DNA of 64,000 nucleotides from Sanderia malayensis (GCA_013076295.1 RQOL01000508.1:62001-126000), one strand, 5' to 3'; positions 24,474 through 40,441 are shown, counted from the first letter of the stretch. Made by a program: numbers and translations. The notes: generated by a model from the sequence alone, not told the origin.

Positions 24474-26679
24474 ACACCAATAAAAATAAACTTTTATTCC
24501 CGCAACTTACACTAATCAAAACTAGGATTCATTCCTACAATTTGCGCCTGATTCCATGTCATTTCAGCGAGAACAAATTGTTATACACTTTTAGTTACTG
24601 TTTTCAGTTATCTAAACATTTATTACCACAATTTCCACGAATAAAAGATAACACTCATTCCCACAATTTACACTAAAAAAACTAACTTTCACTCCACAAT
24701 TTACACCAAAAAAGTTAACTTTTTTTCCCGCAACTTACACTAATCAAAATTAGGATTCATTCCCACAATTTGCGCATGATTCGATGTCAATTCAGCGAGA
24801 ACAAATTCTTATACACTTTTAGTTTCTTTTTCAGTAATATTATCATTTATTCCCACTATTCACACTACTAAAAGATAACACTCATTCCCACAATTTACAC
24901 TAATAAAAATTAATTTTCCCTCCCACAATTTACACCAATAAAAATCAACTTTTATTCCCGCCACTTACACTAATCAAAATTAAATTCATTCCCACAAATT
25001 GCGCATGATTCGACGTCAATTCAGCGAAAACAAATTGTTATACACTTTTAGTTACTTTTTTCAGTTATATATACATTCATTCCCACAATTTACGCTAATA
25101 AAAAATAACTTTTATTCCCGCGACTTACACTAATCAAAATTAGGATTCATTCCCACAATTTAGACCAATAAAAATCAACTTTTATTCCCGCAACTTACAC
25201 TAATCAAAATTAAACTCATTCCAACAATTTGCGCATGATTCCACGTCAATTCAGCGAAAACAAATTGTTTTACACTTTTAGATACTGTTTTCAGTTATAT
25301 AAACATTCATTCCCACAATTTACACCAATAAAAATCAACTTTTATTCCCGCAACTTACACTAATCAAGATTAGGGTTCATTCCCACAATTTGCGCATGAT
25401 TCGATGTCAATTCAGCGAAAACAAATTGTTATACACTTTTAGTTACTTTTTTCAGTTATATAAACATTCATTCCCACAATTTACACTAATAAAAATGATC
25501 TTTTATTCCCGCAACTTACACTAATCAAAATTGGGATTCATTGCCACAATTTGCGCATGATTCCACGTAAATTCAGCGAAAACAAATTGCTATGCACTTT
25601 TAATTTTTTTTTTCAGTAATATTTACATTCATTCCCACAATTTACACTAATAAAAGATAACACTCATTCCCACAATTGACACTAAAAAAACTAACTTTCA
25701 CTCCACAATTTACACCAAAAAAGTTAACTTTTTTCCCGCAACTTACACTAATCAAAACTAGGATTCATTCCTACAATTTGCGCTTGATTCCATGTCATTT
25801 CAGCGAGAACAAATTGTTATACACTTTTAGTTACTGTTTTCAGTTATATAAACATTCATTACCACAATTTCCACGAATAAAAGATAACACTCATTCCCAC
25901 AATTTACACTAAAAAAACTAACTTTCACTCCACAATTTACACCAAAAAAGTTAACTTTTTTTCCCGCAACTTACACTAATCAAAATTTGGATTCATTCCC
26001 ACAATTTGCGCATGATTCGATGTCATTTCGGCGAGAACAAATTGTTATACACTTTTAGTTACTTTTTTCAGTAATATTAACATTCCTTCCCACTATTTAC
26101 ACTAATAAAAGATAACACTCTTTCCCACAATTTAAACTAATAAAAATCAACTTTCATTCCCCCAATTTATCCCAATAAAAATCAACTTTTATTCCCGCAA
26201 CTTACACTAATCAAAACTAGGATTCATTCCCACAATTTGCCCATGATTCGATGTCAATTCAGCGAGAGCAAATTGTTATACACTTTTAGTTACTTTTTTC
26301 AGTTATATAAACATTCATTCCCACAATTTACACTAATAAAAACTAACTTTTATTCCCGCAACTTACACTAATCAAAATTAGGATTCATTCCCACAATTTA
26401 CACCAATAAAAATAAACTTTTGTTCCCGCAACTTACACTAATCAAAACTAGGATTCATTCCTACAATTTGCGCCTGATTCCATGTCATTTCAGCGAGAAC
26501 AAATTGTTATACACTTTTAGTTACTGTTTTCAGTTATCTAAACATTTATTACCACAATTTCCACGAATAAAAGATAACACTCATTCCCACAATTTACACT
26601 AAAAAAACTAACTTTCACTCCACAATTTACACCAAAAAAGTTAACTTTTTTTCCCGCAACTTACACTAATCAAAATTAA
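24474..26679 (+). repeat. Satellite higher-order block of about 2.2 kb, copy 1 (partner 38236-40441)
   Basis: Constant offset of 13,762 to the partner, with only scattered substitutions seen (for example near 24914, 25120, 25988 and 26422). It includes a short open frame at 25676-25912 that is repeated identically in the partner because the DNA is repeated; the frame itself has no sign of being a gene. Confidence 0.75.
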
Positions 26680-29600
26680 ATTCATTCCCACAAATTGCGC
26701 ATGATTCGACGTCAATTCAGCGAAAACAAATTGTTATACACTTTTAGTTACTTTTTTCAGTTATATATACATTCATTCCCACAATTTACGCTAATAAAAA
26801 AAACTTTTATTCCCGCAACTTACACTAATCAAAATTAGGATTCATTCCCACAATTTAGACCAATAAAAATCAACTTTTATTCCCGCAACTTACACTAATC
26901 AAAATTAAACTCATTCCAACAATTTGCGCATGATTCCACGTCAATTCAGCGAAAACAAATTGTTTTACACTTTTAGATACTGTTTTCAGTTATATAAACA
27001 TTCATTCCCACAATTTACACCAATAAAAATCAACTTTTATTCCCGCAACTTACACTAATCAAGATTAGGGTTCATTCCCACAATTTGCGCATGATTCGAT
27101 GTCAATTCAGCGAAAACAAATTGTTATACACTTTTAGTTACTTTTTTCAGTTATATAAACATTCATTCCCACAATTTACACTAATAGAAATGATCTTTTA
27201 TTCCCGCAACTTACACTAATCAAAATTGGGATTCATTGCCACAATTTGCGCATGATTCCACGTAAATTCAGCGAAAACAAATTGCTATGCACTTTTAATT
27301 TTTTTTTTCAGTAATATTTACATTCATTCCCACAATTTACACTAATAAAAGATAACACTCATTCCCACAATTGACACTAATAAAAATTAACTTTCATTCC
27401 CACAATTCACACCAATAAAAATTAACTTTTACTCCCGCAACTTACACTAATCAAAACTAACATTAATTCCCACATTTTGCGCATGATTCCACGTCAATTC
27501 AGCGAAAATAAATTGTTATATACTTTTAGTTATATTTTTCAGTAATATTAACATTCATTCCCACAATTTCCACGAATAAAAGATAACACTCATTCCCACA
27601 ATTTACACTAAAAAAACTAACTTTCACTCCACAATTTACACCAAAAAAGTTAACTTTTTTTCCCGCAACTTACACTAATCAAAATTAGGATTCATTCCCA
27701 CAATTTGCGCATGATTCGATGTCAATTCAGCGAGAACAAATTCTTATACACTTTTAGTTTCTTTTTCAGTAATATTATCATTTATTCCCACTCTTCACAC
27801 TAATAAAAGATAACACTCATTCCCACAATTTACACCAATAAAAATTAATTTTCCCTCCCACAATTTACACCAATAAAAATCAATTTTATTCCCGCCACTT
27901 ACACTAATCAAAATTAAATTCATTCCCACAAATTGCGCATGATTCGACGTCAATTCAGCGAAAACAAATTGTTATACTCTTTTAGTTACTTTTTTCAGTT
28001 ATATAAACATTCATTACCACAATTTCCACGAATAAAAGATAACACTCATTCCCACAATTTACACTAAAAAAACTAACTTTCACTCCACAATTTACACCAA
28101 AAAGTTAACTTTTTTTCCCGCAACTTACACTAATCAAAGTTAGGATTCATTCCCACAATTTGCGCATGATTCGATGTCAATTCAGCGAGAACAAATTCTT
28201 ATACACTTTTAGTTTCTTTTTCAGTAATATTATCATTTATTCCCACTATTCACACTAATAAAAGATAACACTCATTCCCACATTTTACACTAATAAAAAT
28301 TAATTTTCCCTCCCACAATTTAGACCAATAAAAATCAACTTTTATTCCCGCCACTTACACTAATCAAAATTAAATTCATTCCCACAAATTGCGCATGATT
28401 CGACGTCAATTCAGCGAAAACAAATTGTTATACACTTTTAGTTACTTTTTTCAGTTATATATACATTCTTTCCCACAATTTACGCTAATAAAAATAACTT
28501 TTATTCCCGCAACTTACACTAATCAAAATTAGGATTCATTCCCACAATTTAGACCAATAAAAATCAACTTTTATTCCCGCAACTTACACTAATCAAAATT
28601 AAACTCATTCCAACAATTTGCGCATGATTCCACGTCAATTCAGCGAAAACAAATTATTTTACACTTTTAGATACTGTTTTCAGTTATATAAACATTCATT
28701 CCCACAATTTACACTAATAAAAATTAACTTTTATTCCGGCAACTTACACTAATCAAAATTGGGATTCATTCCCACAATTTGCGCATGACTCCATGTCAAT
28801 TCAGCGAAAACAAATTGTTAAGCACTTTTAGTTACTTTTTCGAGTAATATTAACATTCATTCCCACAATTTATTTAGATTCATTCCCACAAATTGCACAT
28901 GATTCCACGTCAATTCAGCCGGAACAAATTGTTATACACTTTTAGTTACTTTTTTCAGTAATATTAACATTCTTTTCCACAATTTACAATAATAAAAGAT
29001 AACACTCATTCCCACAATTTACACGAATAAAAATTAACTTTCATTCCCACAATTTACACCAATAAAAATCAACTTTTTTTCCCGCAACTTACACTAATCA
29101 AGATTAGGATTCATTCCCACAATTTGCGCATGATTCGATGTCAATTCAGCGAAAACATTATGTTATACACTTTTAGTTACTTGTTCCAGTTATATTAACT
29201 TTGATTCCCATAATTTACACCAATAAAAATTAACTTTTTTTCCCGCAATTTACACTAATCAAAATTAGGATTCATTCCCACAATTTGCGCATGATTCGAT
29301 GTCAATTCGGCGAGAACAAATTGTTATACAGTTTTAGTTACCTTTTTCGGTAATATTAACATTCATTCCTTGAATTTTTATATATTCATTCCCACAATTT
29401 GCGCATGATTCCACGTCAATTCAGCGAGAACAAATTGTTATACACTTTTAGTTACTTTTTTCAGTAATATTAACATTCCTTCCCACTATTTACACTAATA
29501 AAAGATAACACTGATTCCCACAATTTACACTAATAAAAACTAACTTTTATTCCCGCAACTTACACTAATCAAAATTAGGATTCATTCCCACAATTTACAC

Positions 29601-29789
29601 CAATAAAAATCAACTTTTATTCCCGCAACTTACACTAATCAAGATTAGGATTCATTCCCACAATTTGCGCATGATTCGATGTCAATTCAGCGAAAACAAT
29701 ATGTTATACACTTTTAGTTACTTTTTTCAGTTATATAAACATTCATTCCCACAATTTACACTAATAAAAATGATCTTTTATTCCCGCAA

Positions 29790-32700
29790 CTTACACTAAT
29801 CAAAATTGGGATTCATTGCCACAATTTGCGCATGATTCCACGTAAATTCAGCGAAAACAAATTGCTATGCACTTTTAATTTTTTTTTTCAGTAATATTTA
29901 CATTCATTCCCACAATTTACACTAATAAAAGATAACACTCATTCCCACAATTTACACTAATAAAAATTAACTTTCATTCCCACAATTCACACCAATAAAA
30001 ATTAACTTTTACTCCCGCAACTTACACTAATCAAAATTAACATTAATTCCCGCAATTTGCGCATGATTCCACGTCAATTCAGCGAAAATAAATTGTTATA
30101 CACTTTTAGTTACTTTTTTCAGTAATATTAACATTCATTCCCACAATTTCCACGAATAAAAGATAACACTCATTCCCACAATTTACACTAAAAAAACTAA
30201 CTTTCACTCCACAATTTACACCAAAAAAGTTAACTTTTTTTCCCGCAATTTACACTAATCAAAATTAGGATTCATTCCCACAATTTGCGCATGATTCGAT
30301 GTCAATTCAGCGAGAACAAATTCTTATACACTTTTAGTTTCCTTTTCAGTAATATTATCATTTATTCCCACTCTTCACACTAATAAAAGATAACACTCAT
30401 TCCCACAATTTACACTAATAAAAATTAATTTTCCCTCCCACAATTTACACCAATAAAAATCAATTTTATTCCCGCCACTTACACTAATCAAAATTAAATT
30501 CATTCCCACAAATTGCGCATGATTCGACGTCAATTCAGCGAAAACAAATTGTTATACTCTTTTAGTTACTTTTTTCAGTTATATATACATTCATTCCCAC
30601 AATTTACACTAATAAAAAATAACTTTTATTCCCGCAACTTACACTAATCAAAATTAGGATTCATTACCACAATTTAGACCAATAAAAATCAACTTTTATT
30701 CCCGCAACTTAAACTAATCAAAATTAAACTCATTCCAACAATTTGCGCATGATTCCACGTCAATTCAGCGAAAACAAATTGTTTTACACTTTTAGATACT
30801 GTTTTCAGTTATATAAACATTCATTCCCACAATTTACACTAATAAAAATTAACTTTTATTCCGGCAACTTACACTAATCAAAATTGGGATTCATTCCCAC
30901 AATTTGCGCATGACTCCATGTCAATTCAGCGAAAACAAATTGTTAAGCACTTTTAGTTACTTTTTTGAGTAATATTAACATTCATTCCCACAATTTATTT
31001 AGATTCATTCCCACAATTTGCGCATGATTCCACGTCAATTCAGCCGGAACAAATTGTTATACACTTTTAGTTACTTTTTTCAGTAATATTAACATTCCTT
31101 CCCACTATTTACACTAATAAAAGATAACACTCATTCCCACAATTTACACTAATAAAAACTAATTTTCCCTCCCACAATGTGCACCAATAAAAATCAACTT
31201 TTATTCCCGCAAATTACACTAATCAAAATTAAATTCATTCTCAAAGTTTGCGCATTGTTCCCCGTCAATTCAGCAAAAACAAATTGTTATACACTTTTAG
31301 TTACTTTTTTCAGTTATATAAACATTCATTCCCATAATTTACACTAATAAAAATTAACGTTTATTCCGGCAACTTACACTAATCAAAATTGGGATTCATT
31401 CCCACAATTTGCGCATGACTCCATGTCAATTCAGCGAAAACAAATTGTTAAGCACTTTTAGTTACTTTTTTGAGTAATATTAACATTCATTCCCACAATT
31501 TATTTAGATTCATTCCCACAAATTGCGCATGATTCCACGTCAATTCAGCCGGAACAAATTGTTATACACTTTTAGTTTCTTTTTTCAGTAATATTAACAT
31601 TCTTTTCCACAATTTACAATAATAAAAGATAACACTCATTCCCACAATTTACACTAATAAAAATTAACTTTCATTCCCACAATTTACACCAATAAAAATC
31701 AACTTTTATTCCCGCAACTTACACTAATCAAGATTAGGATTCATTCCCACAATTTGCGCATGATTCGATGTCAATTCAGCGAAAACAAATTGTTATACAC
31801 TTTTAATTACTTTTTTCAGTTATATAAACATTCATTCCCACAACTTACACTAATAAAAATGATCTTTTCTTCCCGCAACTTACACTAATCAAGATTAGGA
31901 TTCATTCGCACAATTTGCGCATGATTCGATGTCAATTCGGGGAGAACAAATTGTTATACACTTTTAGTTACTTTTTTCAGTTATATAAACATTCATTCCC
32001 ACAATTTACAGTAATAAAAATTAACTTTTATTCCCGCCACTTACACTAATCAAAACTAGGATTCATCTCCACAATTTGCGCTTGATTCCATGTCAATTCA
32101 GCGAGAACAAATTTTTATACACTTTTAGTTACTCTTTCCAGTTGCATTAACATTCATTCCCACAATTTACACCAAAAAAGTTAACTTTTTTTCCCGCAAC
32201 CTACACTAATCAAAATTAGGATTCATTCCCACAATTTGCGCATGATTCGATGTCAATTCAGCGAGAACAAATTGCTATACACTTTTAGTTACTTTTTTCA
32301 GTTATATAAACATTCATTCCCACAATTTACAGTAATAAAAATTAACTTTTATTCCCGCAACTTACACTAATCAAAATTAGGATTCATTCCCACCATTTAC
32401 ACCAAAAAAAATCAACTTTATTAATATTATCATTTATTCCCACTATTTACACTAATAAAAGATAACACTCATTCCTACAATTTACACTAATAAAAATTAA
32501 TTTTCCCTCCCACATTTTACACCAATAAAAATCAACTTTTATTCCCGCAACTTACACTAATCAAAATTAAACTCATTCCCACAATTTGCGCATGGTTCCA
32601 CGTCAATTCAGCGAAAACGAATTGTTATACAATTTAGTTACTTTTTTCAGTAATATCAACATTCATTCCCACAATTTACACTAATAAAAGATAACACTCA

Positions 32701-32833
32701 TTCCCACAATTTACACGAATAAAAATTAACTTTTATTCCCGAAACTTACACTAATCAAAATTAACATTAATTCCCACAATTTTCGCATGATTCCACGTAA
32801 ATTCAGCGAAAACTAATTGCTATGCACTTTTAA
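29790..32833 (+). repeat. Satellite higher-order block of about 3 kb, copy 1 (partner about 40811-43855)
   Basis: Matches at offset about 11,021, checked at 30369/41390, 30860/41881, 31173/42194 and 31860/42881. Divergence is higher in the first few hundred bases. It ends at the AT-rich filler at 32841, which the partner lacks. Part of the same block recurs a third time at a further offset of 5,357 (42194 to 47551, 42881 to 48238). Confidence 0.7.
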
Positions 32834-32840
32834 TTTTTTT

Positions 32841-32863
32841 TAAATAAAATAATAATAATAAAA
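32841..32863. other. AT-rich filler with (AAT)n replacing part of a G module
   Basis: After TTTTAATTTTTTT the expected TTCAGTAATATTTACATTC and the following core are missing. In their place stand 23 bases of A/T only, with an AATAATAATA run. The satellite resumes at CGAATAAAAATTAAC (32864). It looks like a deletion repaired with filler or microsatellite expansion, and was seen once only. Confidence 0.8.
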
Positions 32864-35800
32864 CGAATAAAAATTAACTTTTATTCCCGCAACTTACACT
32901 AATCAAAATTGGGATTCATTGCCACAATTTGCGCATGATTCCACGTCAATTCAGCGAAAATAAATTGTTATACACTTTTAGTTACTTTTTTCAGTAATAT
33001 TAACATTCATTCCCACAATTTCCACGAATAAAAGATAACACTCATTCCCACAATTTACACTAAAAAAACTAACTTTCACTCCACAATTTACACCAAAAAA
33101 GTTAACTTTTTTTCCCGAAACTTACACTAATCAAAATTAGGATTCATTCCCACAATTTGCGCATGATTCGATGTCAATTCAGCGAGAACAAATTCTTATA
33201 CACTTTTAGTTTCATTTTCAGTAATATTGTCATTTATTCCCACTATTCACACTAATAAAAGATAACACTCATTCCCACAATTTACACTAATAAAAAATAC
33301 CTTTTTTTCCCGCAATTTACACTAATCAAAATTAGGATTCATTCCCACAATTTGCGCATGATTCGATGTCAATTCGGCGAGAACAAATTGTTATACACTT
33401 TTAGTTACTTTTTTCAGTAATATTAACATTCCTTCCCACTATTTACACTAATAAAAGATAACACTCATTCCCACAATTTAAACTAATAAAAATCAACTTT
33501 CATTCCCCCAATTTATCCCAATAAAAATCAACTTTTATTCCCGCAACTTACACTAATCAAAACTAGGATTCATTCCCACAATTTGCCCATGATTCGATGT
33601 CAATTCAGCGAGAACAAATTGTTATACACTTTTAGTTACTTTTTTCAGTTATATAAACATTCATTCCCACAATTTACACTAAAAAAAACTAACTTTTATT
33701 CCCGCAACTTACACTAATCAAAATTAGGATTCATTCCCACAATTTACACCAATAAAAATAAACTTTTATTCCCGCAACTTACACTAATCAAAACTAGGAT
33801 TCATTCCTACAATTTTCGCTTGATTCCATGTCATTTCAGCGAGAACAAATTGTTATACACTTTTAGTTACTGTTTTCAGTTATATAAACATTCATTACCA
33901 CAATTTCCACGAATAAAAGATAACACTCATTCCCACAATTTACACTAAAAAAACTAACTTTCACTCCACAATTTACACCAAAAAAGTTAACTTTTTTCCC
34001 GCAACTTACACTAATCAAAACTAGGATTCATTCCTACAATTTGCGCTTGATTCCATGTCATTTCAGCGAGAACAAATTGTTATACACTTTTAGTTACTGT
34101 TTTCAGTTATATAAACATTCATTACCACAATTTCCACGAATAAAAGATAACACTCATTCCCACAATTTACACTAAAAAACTAACTTTCACTCCACAATTT
34201 ACACCAAAAAAGTTAACTTTTTTTCCCGCAACTTACACTAATCAAAATTAGGATTCATTCCCACAATTTGCGCATGATTCGATGTCAATTCAGCGAGAAC
34301 AAATTCTTATACACTTTTAGTTTCTTTTTCAGTAATATTATCATTTATTCCCACTATTCACACTACTAAAAGATAACACTCATTCCCACAATTTACACTA
34401 ATAAAAATTAATTTTCCCTCCCACAATTTACACCAATAAAAATCAACTTTTATTCCCGCCACTTACACTAATCAAAATTAAATTCATTCCCACAAATTGC
34501 GCATGATTCGACGTCAATTCAGCGAAAACAAATTGTTATACACTTTTAGTTACTTTTTTCAGTTATATATACATTCATTCCCACAATTTACGCTAATAAA
34601 AAATAACTTTTATTCCCGCAACTTACACTAATCAAAATTAGGATTCATTCCCACAATTTAGACCAATAAAAATCAACTTTTATTCCCGCAACTTACACTA
34701 ATCAAAATTAAACTCATTCCAACAATTTGCGCATGATTCCACGTCAATTCAGCGAAAACAAATTGTTTTACACTTTTAGATACTGTTTTCAGTTATATAA
34801 ACATTCATTCCCACAATTTACACCAATAAAAATCAACTTTTATTCCCGCAACTTACACTAATCAAGATTAGGGTTCATTCCCACAATTTGCGCATGATTC
34901 GATGTCAATTCAGCGAAAACAAATTGTTATACACTTTTAGTTACTTTTTTCAGTTATATAAACATTCATTCCCACAATTTACACTAATAAAAATGATCTT
35001 TTATTCCCGCAACTTACACTAATCAAAATTGGGATTCATTGCCACAATTTGCGCATGATTCCACGTAAATTCAGCGAAAACAAATTGCTATGCACTTTTA
35101 ATTTTTTTTTTCAGTAATATTTACATTCATTCCCACAATTTACACTAATAAAAGATAACACTCATTCCCACAATTGACACTAATAAAAATTAACTTTCAT
35201 TCCCACAATTCACACCAATAAAAATTAACTTTTACTCCCGCAACTTACACTAATCAAAATTAACATTAATTACCACAATTTGCGCATGATTCCACGTCAA
35301 TTCAGCGAAAATAAATTGTTATATACTTTTAGTTATATTTTTCAGTAATATTAACATTCATTCCCACAATTTCCACGAATAAAAGATAACACTCATTCCC
35401 ACAATTTACACTAAAAAAACTAACTTTCACTCCACAATTTACACCAAAAAAGTTAACTTTTTTTCCCGCAACTTACACTAATCAAAATTAGGATTCATTC
35501 CCACAATTTGCGCATGATTCGATGTCAATTCAGCGAGAACAAATTCTTATACACTTTTAGTTTCTTTTTCAGTAATATTATCATTTATTCCCACTCTTCA
35601 CACTAATAAAAGATAACACTCATTCCCACAATTTACACTAATAAAAATTAATTTTCCCTCCCACAATTTACACCAATAAAAATCAATTTTATTCCCGCCA
35701 CTTACACTAATCAAAATTAAATTCATTCCCACAAATTGCGCATGATTCGACGTCAATTCAGCGAAAACAAATTGTTATACTCTTTTAGTTACTTTTTTCA

Positions 35801-37380
35801 GTTATATATACATTCATTCCCACAATTTACACTAATAAAAAATAACTTTTATTCCCGCAACTTACACTAATCAAAATTAGGATTCATTCCCACAATTTAG
35901 ACCAATAAAAATCAACTTTTATTCCCGCAACTTACACTAATCAAAATTAAACTCATTCCAACAATTTGCGCATGATTCCACGTCAATTCAGCGAAAACAA
36001 ATTGTTATACACTTTTAGTTACTTTTTTCAGTTATATAAACATTCATTCCCACAATTTACACTAATAAAAATTAACTTTTATTCCGGCAACTTACACTAA
36101 TCAAAATTGGGATTCATTCCCACAATTTGCGCATGACTCCATGTCAATTCAGCGAAAACAAATTGCTATGCACTTTTAATTTTTTTTTTCAGTAATATTT
36201 ACATTCATTCCCACAATTTACACTAATAAAAGATAACACTCATTCCCACAATTGACACTAATAAAAATTAACTTTCATTCCCACAATTCACACCAATAAA
36301 AATTAACTTTTACTCCCGCAACTTACACTAATCAAAATTAACATTAATTCCCACAATTTGCGCATGATTCCACGTCAATTCAGCGAAAATAAATTGTTAT
36401 ATACTTTTAGTTATATTTTTCAGTAATATTAACATTCATTCCCACAATTTCCACGAATAAAAGATAACACTCATTCCCACAATTTACACTAAAAAAACTA
36501 ACTTTCACTCCACAATTTACACCAAAAAAGTTAACTTTTTTTCCCGCAACTTACACTAATCAAAATTAGGATTCATTCCCACAATTTGCGCATGATTCGA
36601 TGTCAATTCAGCGAGAACAAATTCTTATACACTTTTAGTTTCTTTTTCAGTAATATTATCATTTATTCCCACTCTTCACACTAATAAAAGATAACACTCA
36701 TTCCCACAATTTACACTAATAAAAATTAATTTTCCCTCCCACAATTTACACCAATAAAAATCAATTTTATTCCCGCCACTTACACTAATCAAAATTAAAT
36801 TCATTCCCACAAATTGCGCATGATTCGACGTCAATTCAGCGAAAACAAATTGTTATACTCTTTTAGTTACTTTTTTCAGTTATATATACATTCATTCCCA
36901 CAATTTACACTAATAAAAAATAACTTTTATTCCCGCAACTTACACTAATCAAAATTAGGATTCATTCCCACAATTTAGACCAATAAAAATCAACGTTTAT
37001 TCCCGCAACTTACACTAATCAAAAATAAACTCATTCCAACAATTTGCGCATGATTCCACGTCAATTCAGCGAAAACAAATTGTTAAGCACTTTTAGTTAC
37101 TTTTTTGAGTAATATTAACATTCATTCCCACAATTTATTTAGATTCATTCCCACAATTTGCGCATGATTCCACGTCAATTCAGCCGGAACAAATTGTTAT
37201 ACACTTTTAGTTACTTTTTTCAGTAATATTAACATTCCTTCCCACTATTTACACTAATAAAAGATAACACTCATTCCCACAATTTACACTAATAAAAACT
37301 AATTTTCCCTCCCACAATGTGCACCAATAAAAATCAACTTTTATTCCCGCAAATTACACTAATCAAAATTAAATTCATTC

Positions 37381-37420
37381 TCAAAGTTTGCGCATTGTTC
37401 CATGTCATTTCACCGAGAAC
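37381..37420 (+). repeat. Chimeric G module at a block junction
   Basis: The left part, TCAAAGTTTGCGCATTGTTC, matches the rare variant also at about 31231, 42271 and 47610. The right part, CATGTCATTTCACCGAGAAC, matches the other class ending TGATTCCATGTCATTTC. The switch falls in the shared TTCCA. This marks a recombination breakpoint between two higher-order blocks. Confidence 0.7.
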
Positions 37421-38235
37421 AAATTGTTATACACTTTTAGTTACTGTTTTCAGTTATATAAACATTCATTACCACAATTTCCACGAATAAAAGATAACAC
37501 TCATTCCCACAATTTACACTAAAAAAACTAACTTTCACTCCACAATTTACACCAAAAAAGTTAACTTTTTTCCCGCAACTTACACTAATCAAAACTAGGA
37601 TTCATTCCTACAATTTGCGCTTGATTCCATGTCATTTCAGCGAGAACAAATTGTTATACACTTTTAGTTACTGTTTTCAGTTATATAAACATTCATTACC
37701 ACAATTTCCACGAATAAAAGATAACACTCATTCCCACAATTTACACTAAAAAAACTAACTTTCACTCCACAATTTACACCAAAAAAGTTAACTTTTTTTC
37801 CCGCAACTTACACTAATCAAAATTAGGATTCATTCCCACAATTTGCGCATGATTCGATGTCAATTCGGCGAGAACAAATTGTTATACACTTTGAGTTACT
37901 TTTTTCAGTAATATTAACATTCCTTCCCACTATTTACACTAATAAAAGATAACACTCTTTCCCACAATTTAAACTAATAAAAATCAACTTTCATTCCCCA
38001 ATTTATCCCAATAAAAATCAACTTTTATTCCCGCAACTTACACTAATCAAAACTAGGATTCATTCCCACAATTTGCCCATGATTCGATGTCAATTCAGCG
38101 AGAACAAATTGTTATACACTTTTAGTTACTTTTTTCAGTTATATAAACATTCATTCCCACAATTTACACTAATAAAAACTAACTTTTATTCCCGCAACTT
38201 ACACTAATCAAAATTAGGATTCATTCCCACAATTT

Positions 38236-40441
38236 ACACCAATAAAAATAAACTTTTATTCCCGCAACTTACACTAATCAAAACTAGGATTCATTCCTAC
38301 AATTTGCGCCTGATTCCATGTCATTTCAGCGAGAACAAATTGTTATACACTTTTAGTTACTGTTTTCAGTTATCTAAACATTTATTACCACAATTTCCAC
38401 GAATAAAAGATAACACTCATTCCCACAATTTACACTAAAAAAACTAACTTTCACTCCACAATTTACACCAAAAAAGTTAACTTTTTTTCCCGCAACTTAC
38501 ACTAATCAAAATTAGGATTCATTCCCACAATTTGCGCATGATTCGATGTCAATTCAGCGAGAACAAATTCTTATACACTTTTAGTTTCTTTTTCAGTAAT
38601 ATTATCATTTATTCCCACTATTCACACTACTAAAAGATAACACTCATTCCCACAATTTACACTAATAAAAATTAAGTTTCCCTCCCACAATTTACACCAA
38701 TAAAAATCAACTTTTATTCCCGCCACTTACACTAATCAAAATTAAATTCATTCCCACAAATTGCGCATGATTCGACGTCAATTCAGCGAAAACAAATTGT
38801 TATACACTTTTAGTTACTTTTTTCAGTTATATATACATTCATTCCCACAATTTACGCTAATAAAAAATAACTTTTATTCCCGCAACTTACACTAATCAAA
38901 ATTAGGATTCATTCCCACAATTTAGACCAATAAAAATCAACTTTTATTCCCGCAACTTACACTAATCAAAATTAAACTCATTCCAACAATTTGCGCATGA
39001 TTCCACGTCAATTCAGCGAAAACAAATTGTTTTACACTTTTAGATACTGTTTTCAGTTATATAAACATTCATTCCCACAATTTACACCAATAAAAATCAA
39101 CTTTTATTCCCGCAACTTACACTAATCAAGATTAGGGTTCATTCCCACAATTTGCGCATGATTCGATGTCAATTCAGCGAAAACAAATTGTTATACACTT
39201 TTAGTTACTTTTTTCAGTTATATAAACATTCATTCCCACAATTTACACTAATAAAAATGATCTTTTATTCCCGCAACTTACACTAATCAAAATTGGGATT
39301 CATTGCCACAATTTGCGCATGATTCCACGTAAATTCAGCGAAAACAAATTGCTATGCACTTTTAATTTTTTTTTTCAGTAATATTTACATTCATTCCCAC
39401 AATTTACACTAATAAAAGATAACACTCATTCCCACAATTGACACTAAAAAAACTAACTTTCACTCCACAATTTACACCAAAAAAGTTAACTTTTTTCCCG
39501 CAACTTACACTAATCAAAACTAGGATTCATTCCTACAATTTGCGCTTGATTCCATGTCATTTCAGCGAGAACAAATTGTTATACACTTTTAGTTACTGTT
39601 TTCAGTTATATAAACATTCATTACCACAATTTCCACGAATAAAAGATAACACTCATTCCCACAATTTACACTAAAAAAACTAACTTTCACTCCACAATTT
39701 ACACCAAAAAAGTTAACTTTTTTTCCCGCAACTTACACTAATCAAAATTAGGATTCATTCCCACAATTTGCGCATGATTCGATGTCATTTCGGCGAGAAC
39801 AAATTGTTATACACTTTTAGTTACTTTTTTCAATAATATTAACATTCCTTCCCACTATTTACACTAATAAAAGATAACACTCTTTCCCACAATTTAAACT
39901 AATAAAAATCAACTTTCATTCCCCCAATTTATCCCAATAAAAATCAACTTTTATTCCCGCAACTTACACTAATCAAAACTAGGATTCATTCCCACAATTT
40001 GCCCATGATTCGATGTCAATTCAGCGAGAACAAATTGTTATACACTTTTAGTTACTTTTTTCAGTTATATAAACATTCATTCCCACAATTTACACTAATA
40101 AAAACTAACTTTTATTCCCGCAACTTACACTAATCAAAATTAGGATTCATTCCCACAATTTACACCAATAAAAATAAACTTTTATTCCCGCAACTTACAC
40201 TAATCAAAACTAGGATTCATTCCTACAATTTGCGCCTGATTCCATGTCATTTCAGCGAGAACAAATTGTTATACACTTTTAGTTACTGTTTTCAGTTATC
40301 TAAACATTTATTACCACAATTTCCACGAATAAAAGATAACACTCATTCCCACAATTTACACTAAAAAAACTAACTTTCACTCCACAATTTACACCAAAAA
40401 AGTTAACTTTTTTTCCCGCAACTTACACTAATCAAAATTAG
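38236..40441 (+). repeat. Satellite higher-order block of about 2.2 kb, copy 2 (partner 24474-26679)
   Basis: Matches copy 1 at offset 13,762. Just after this block the offset changes to 13,992, so about 230 bp (one large unit) is present here and absent from the first copy before the alignment resumes near 40670. Confidence 0.75.

Noticed and set aside
32845..32860. Remnant LTR in reverse orientation at the filler
   Set aside because: The shared string is only a simple AAT run also found reversed in the LTR's TTA run. It is too short and low in complexity to indicate descent.
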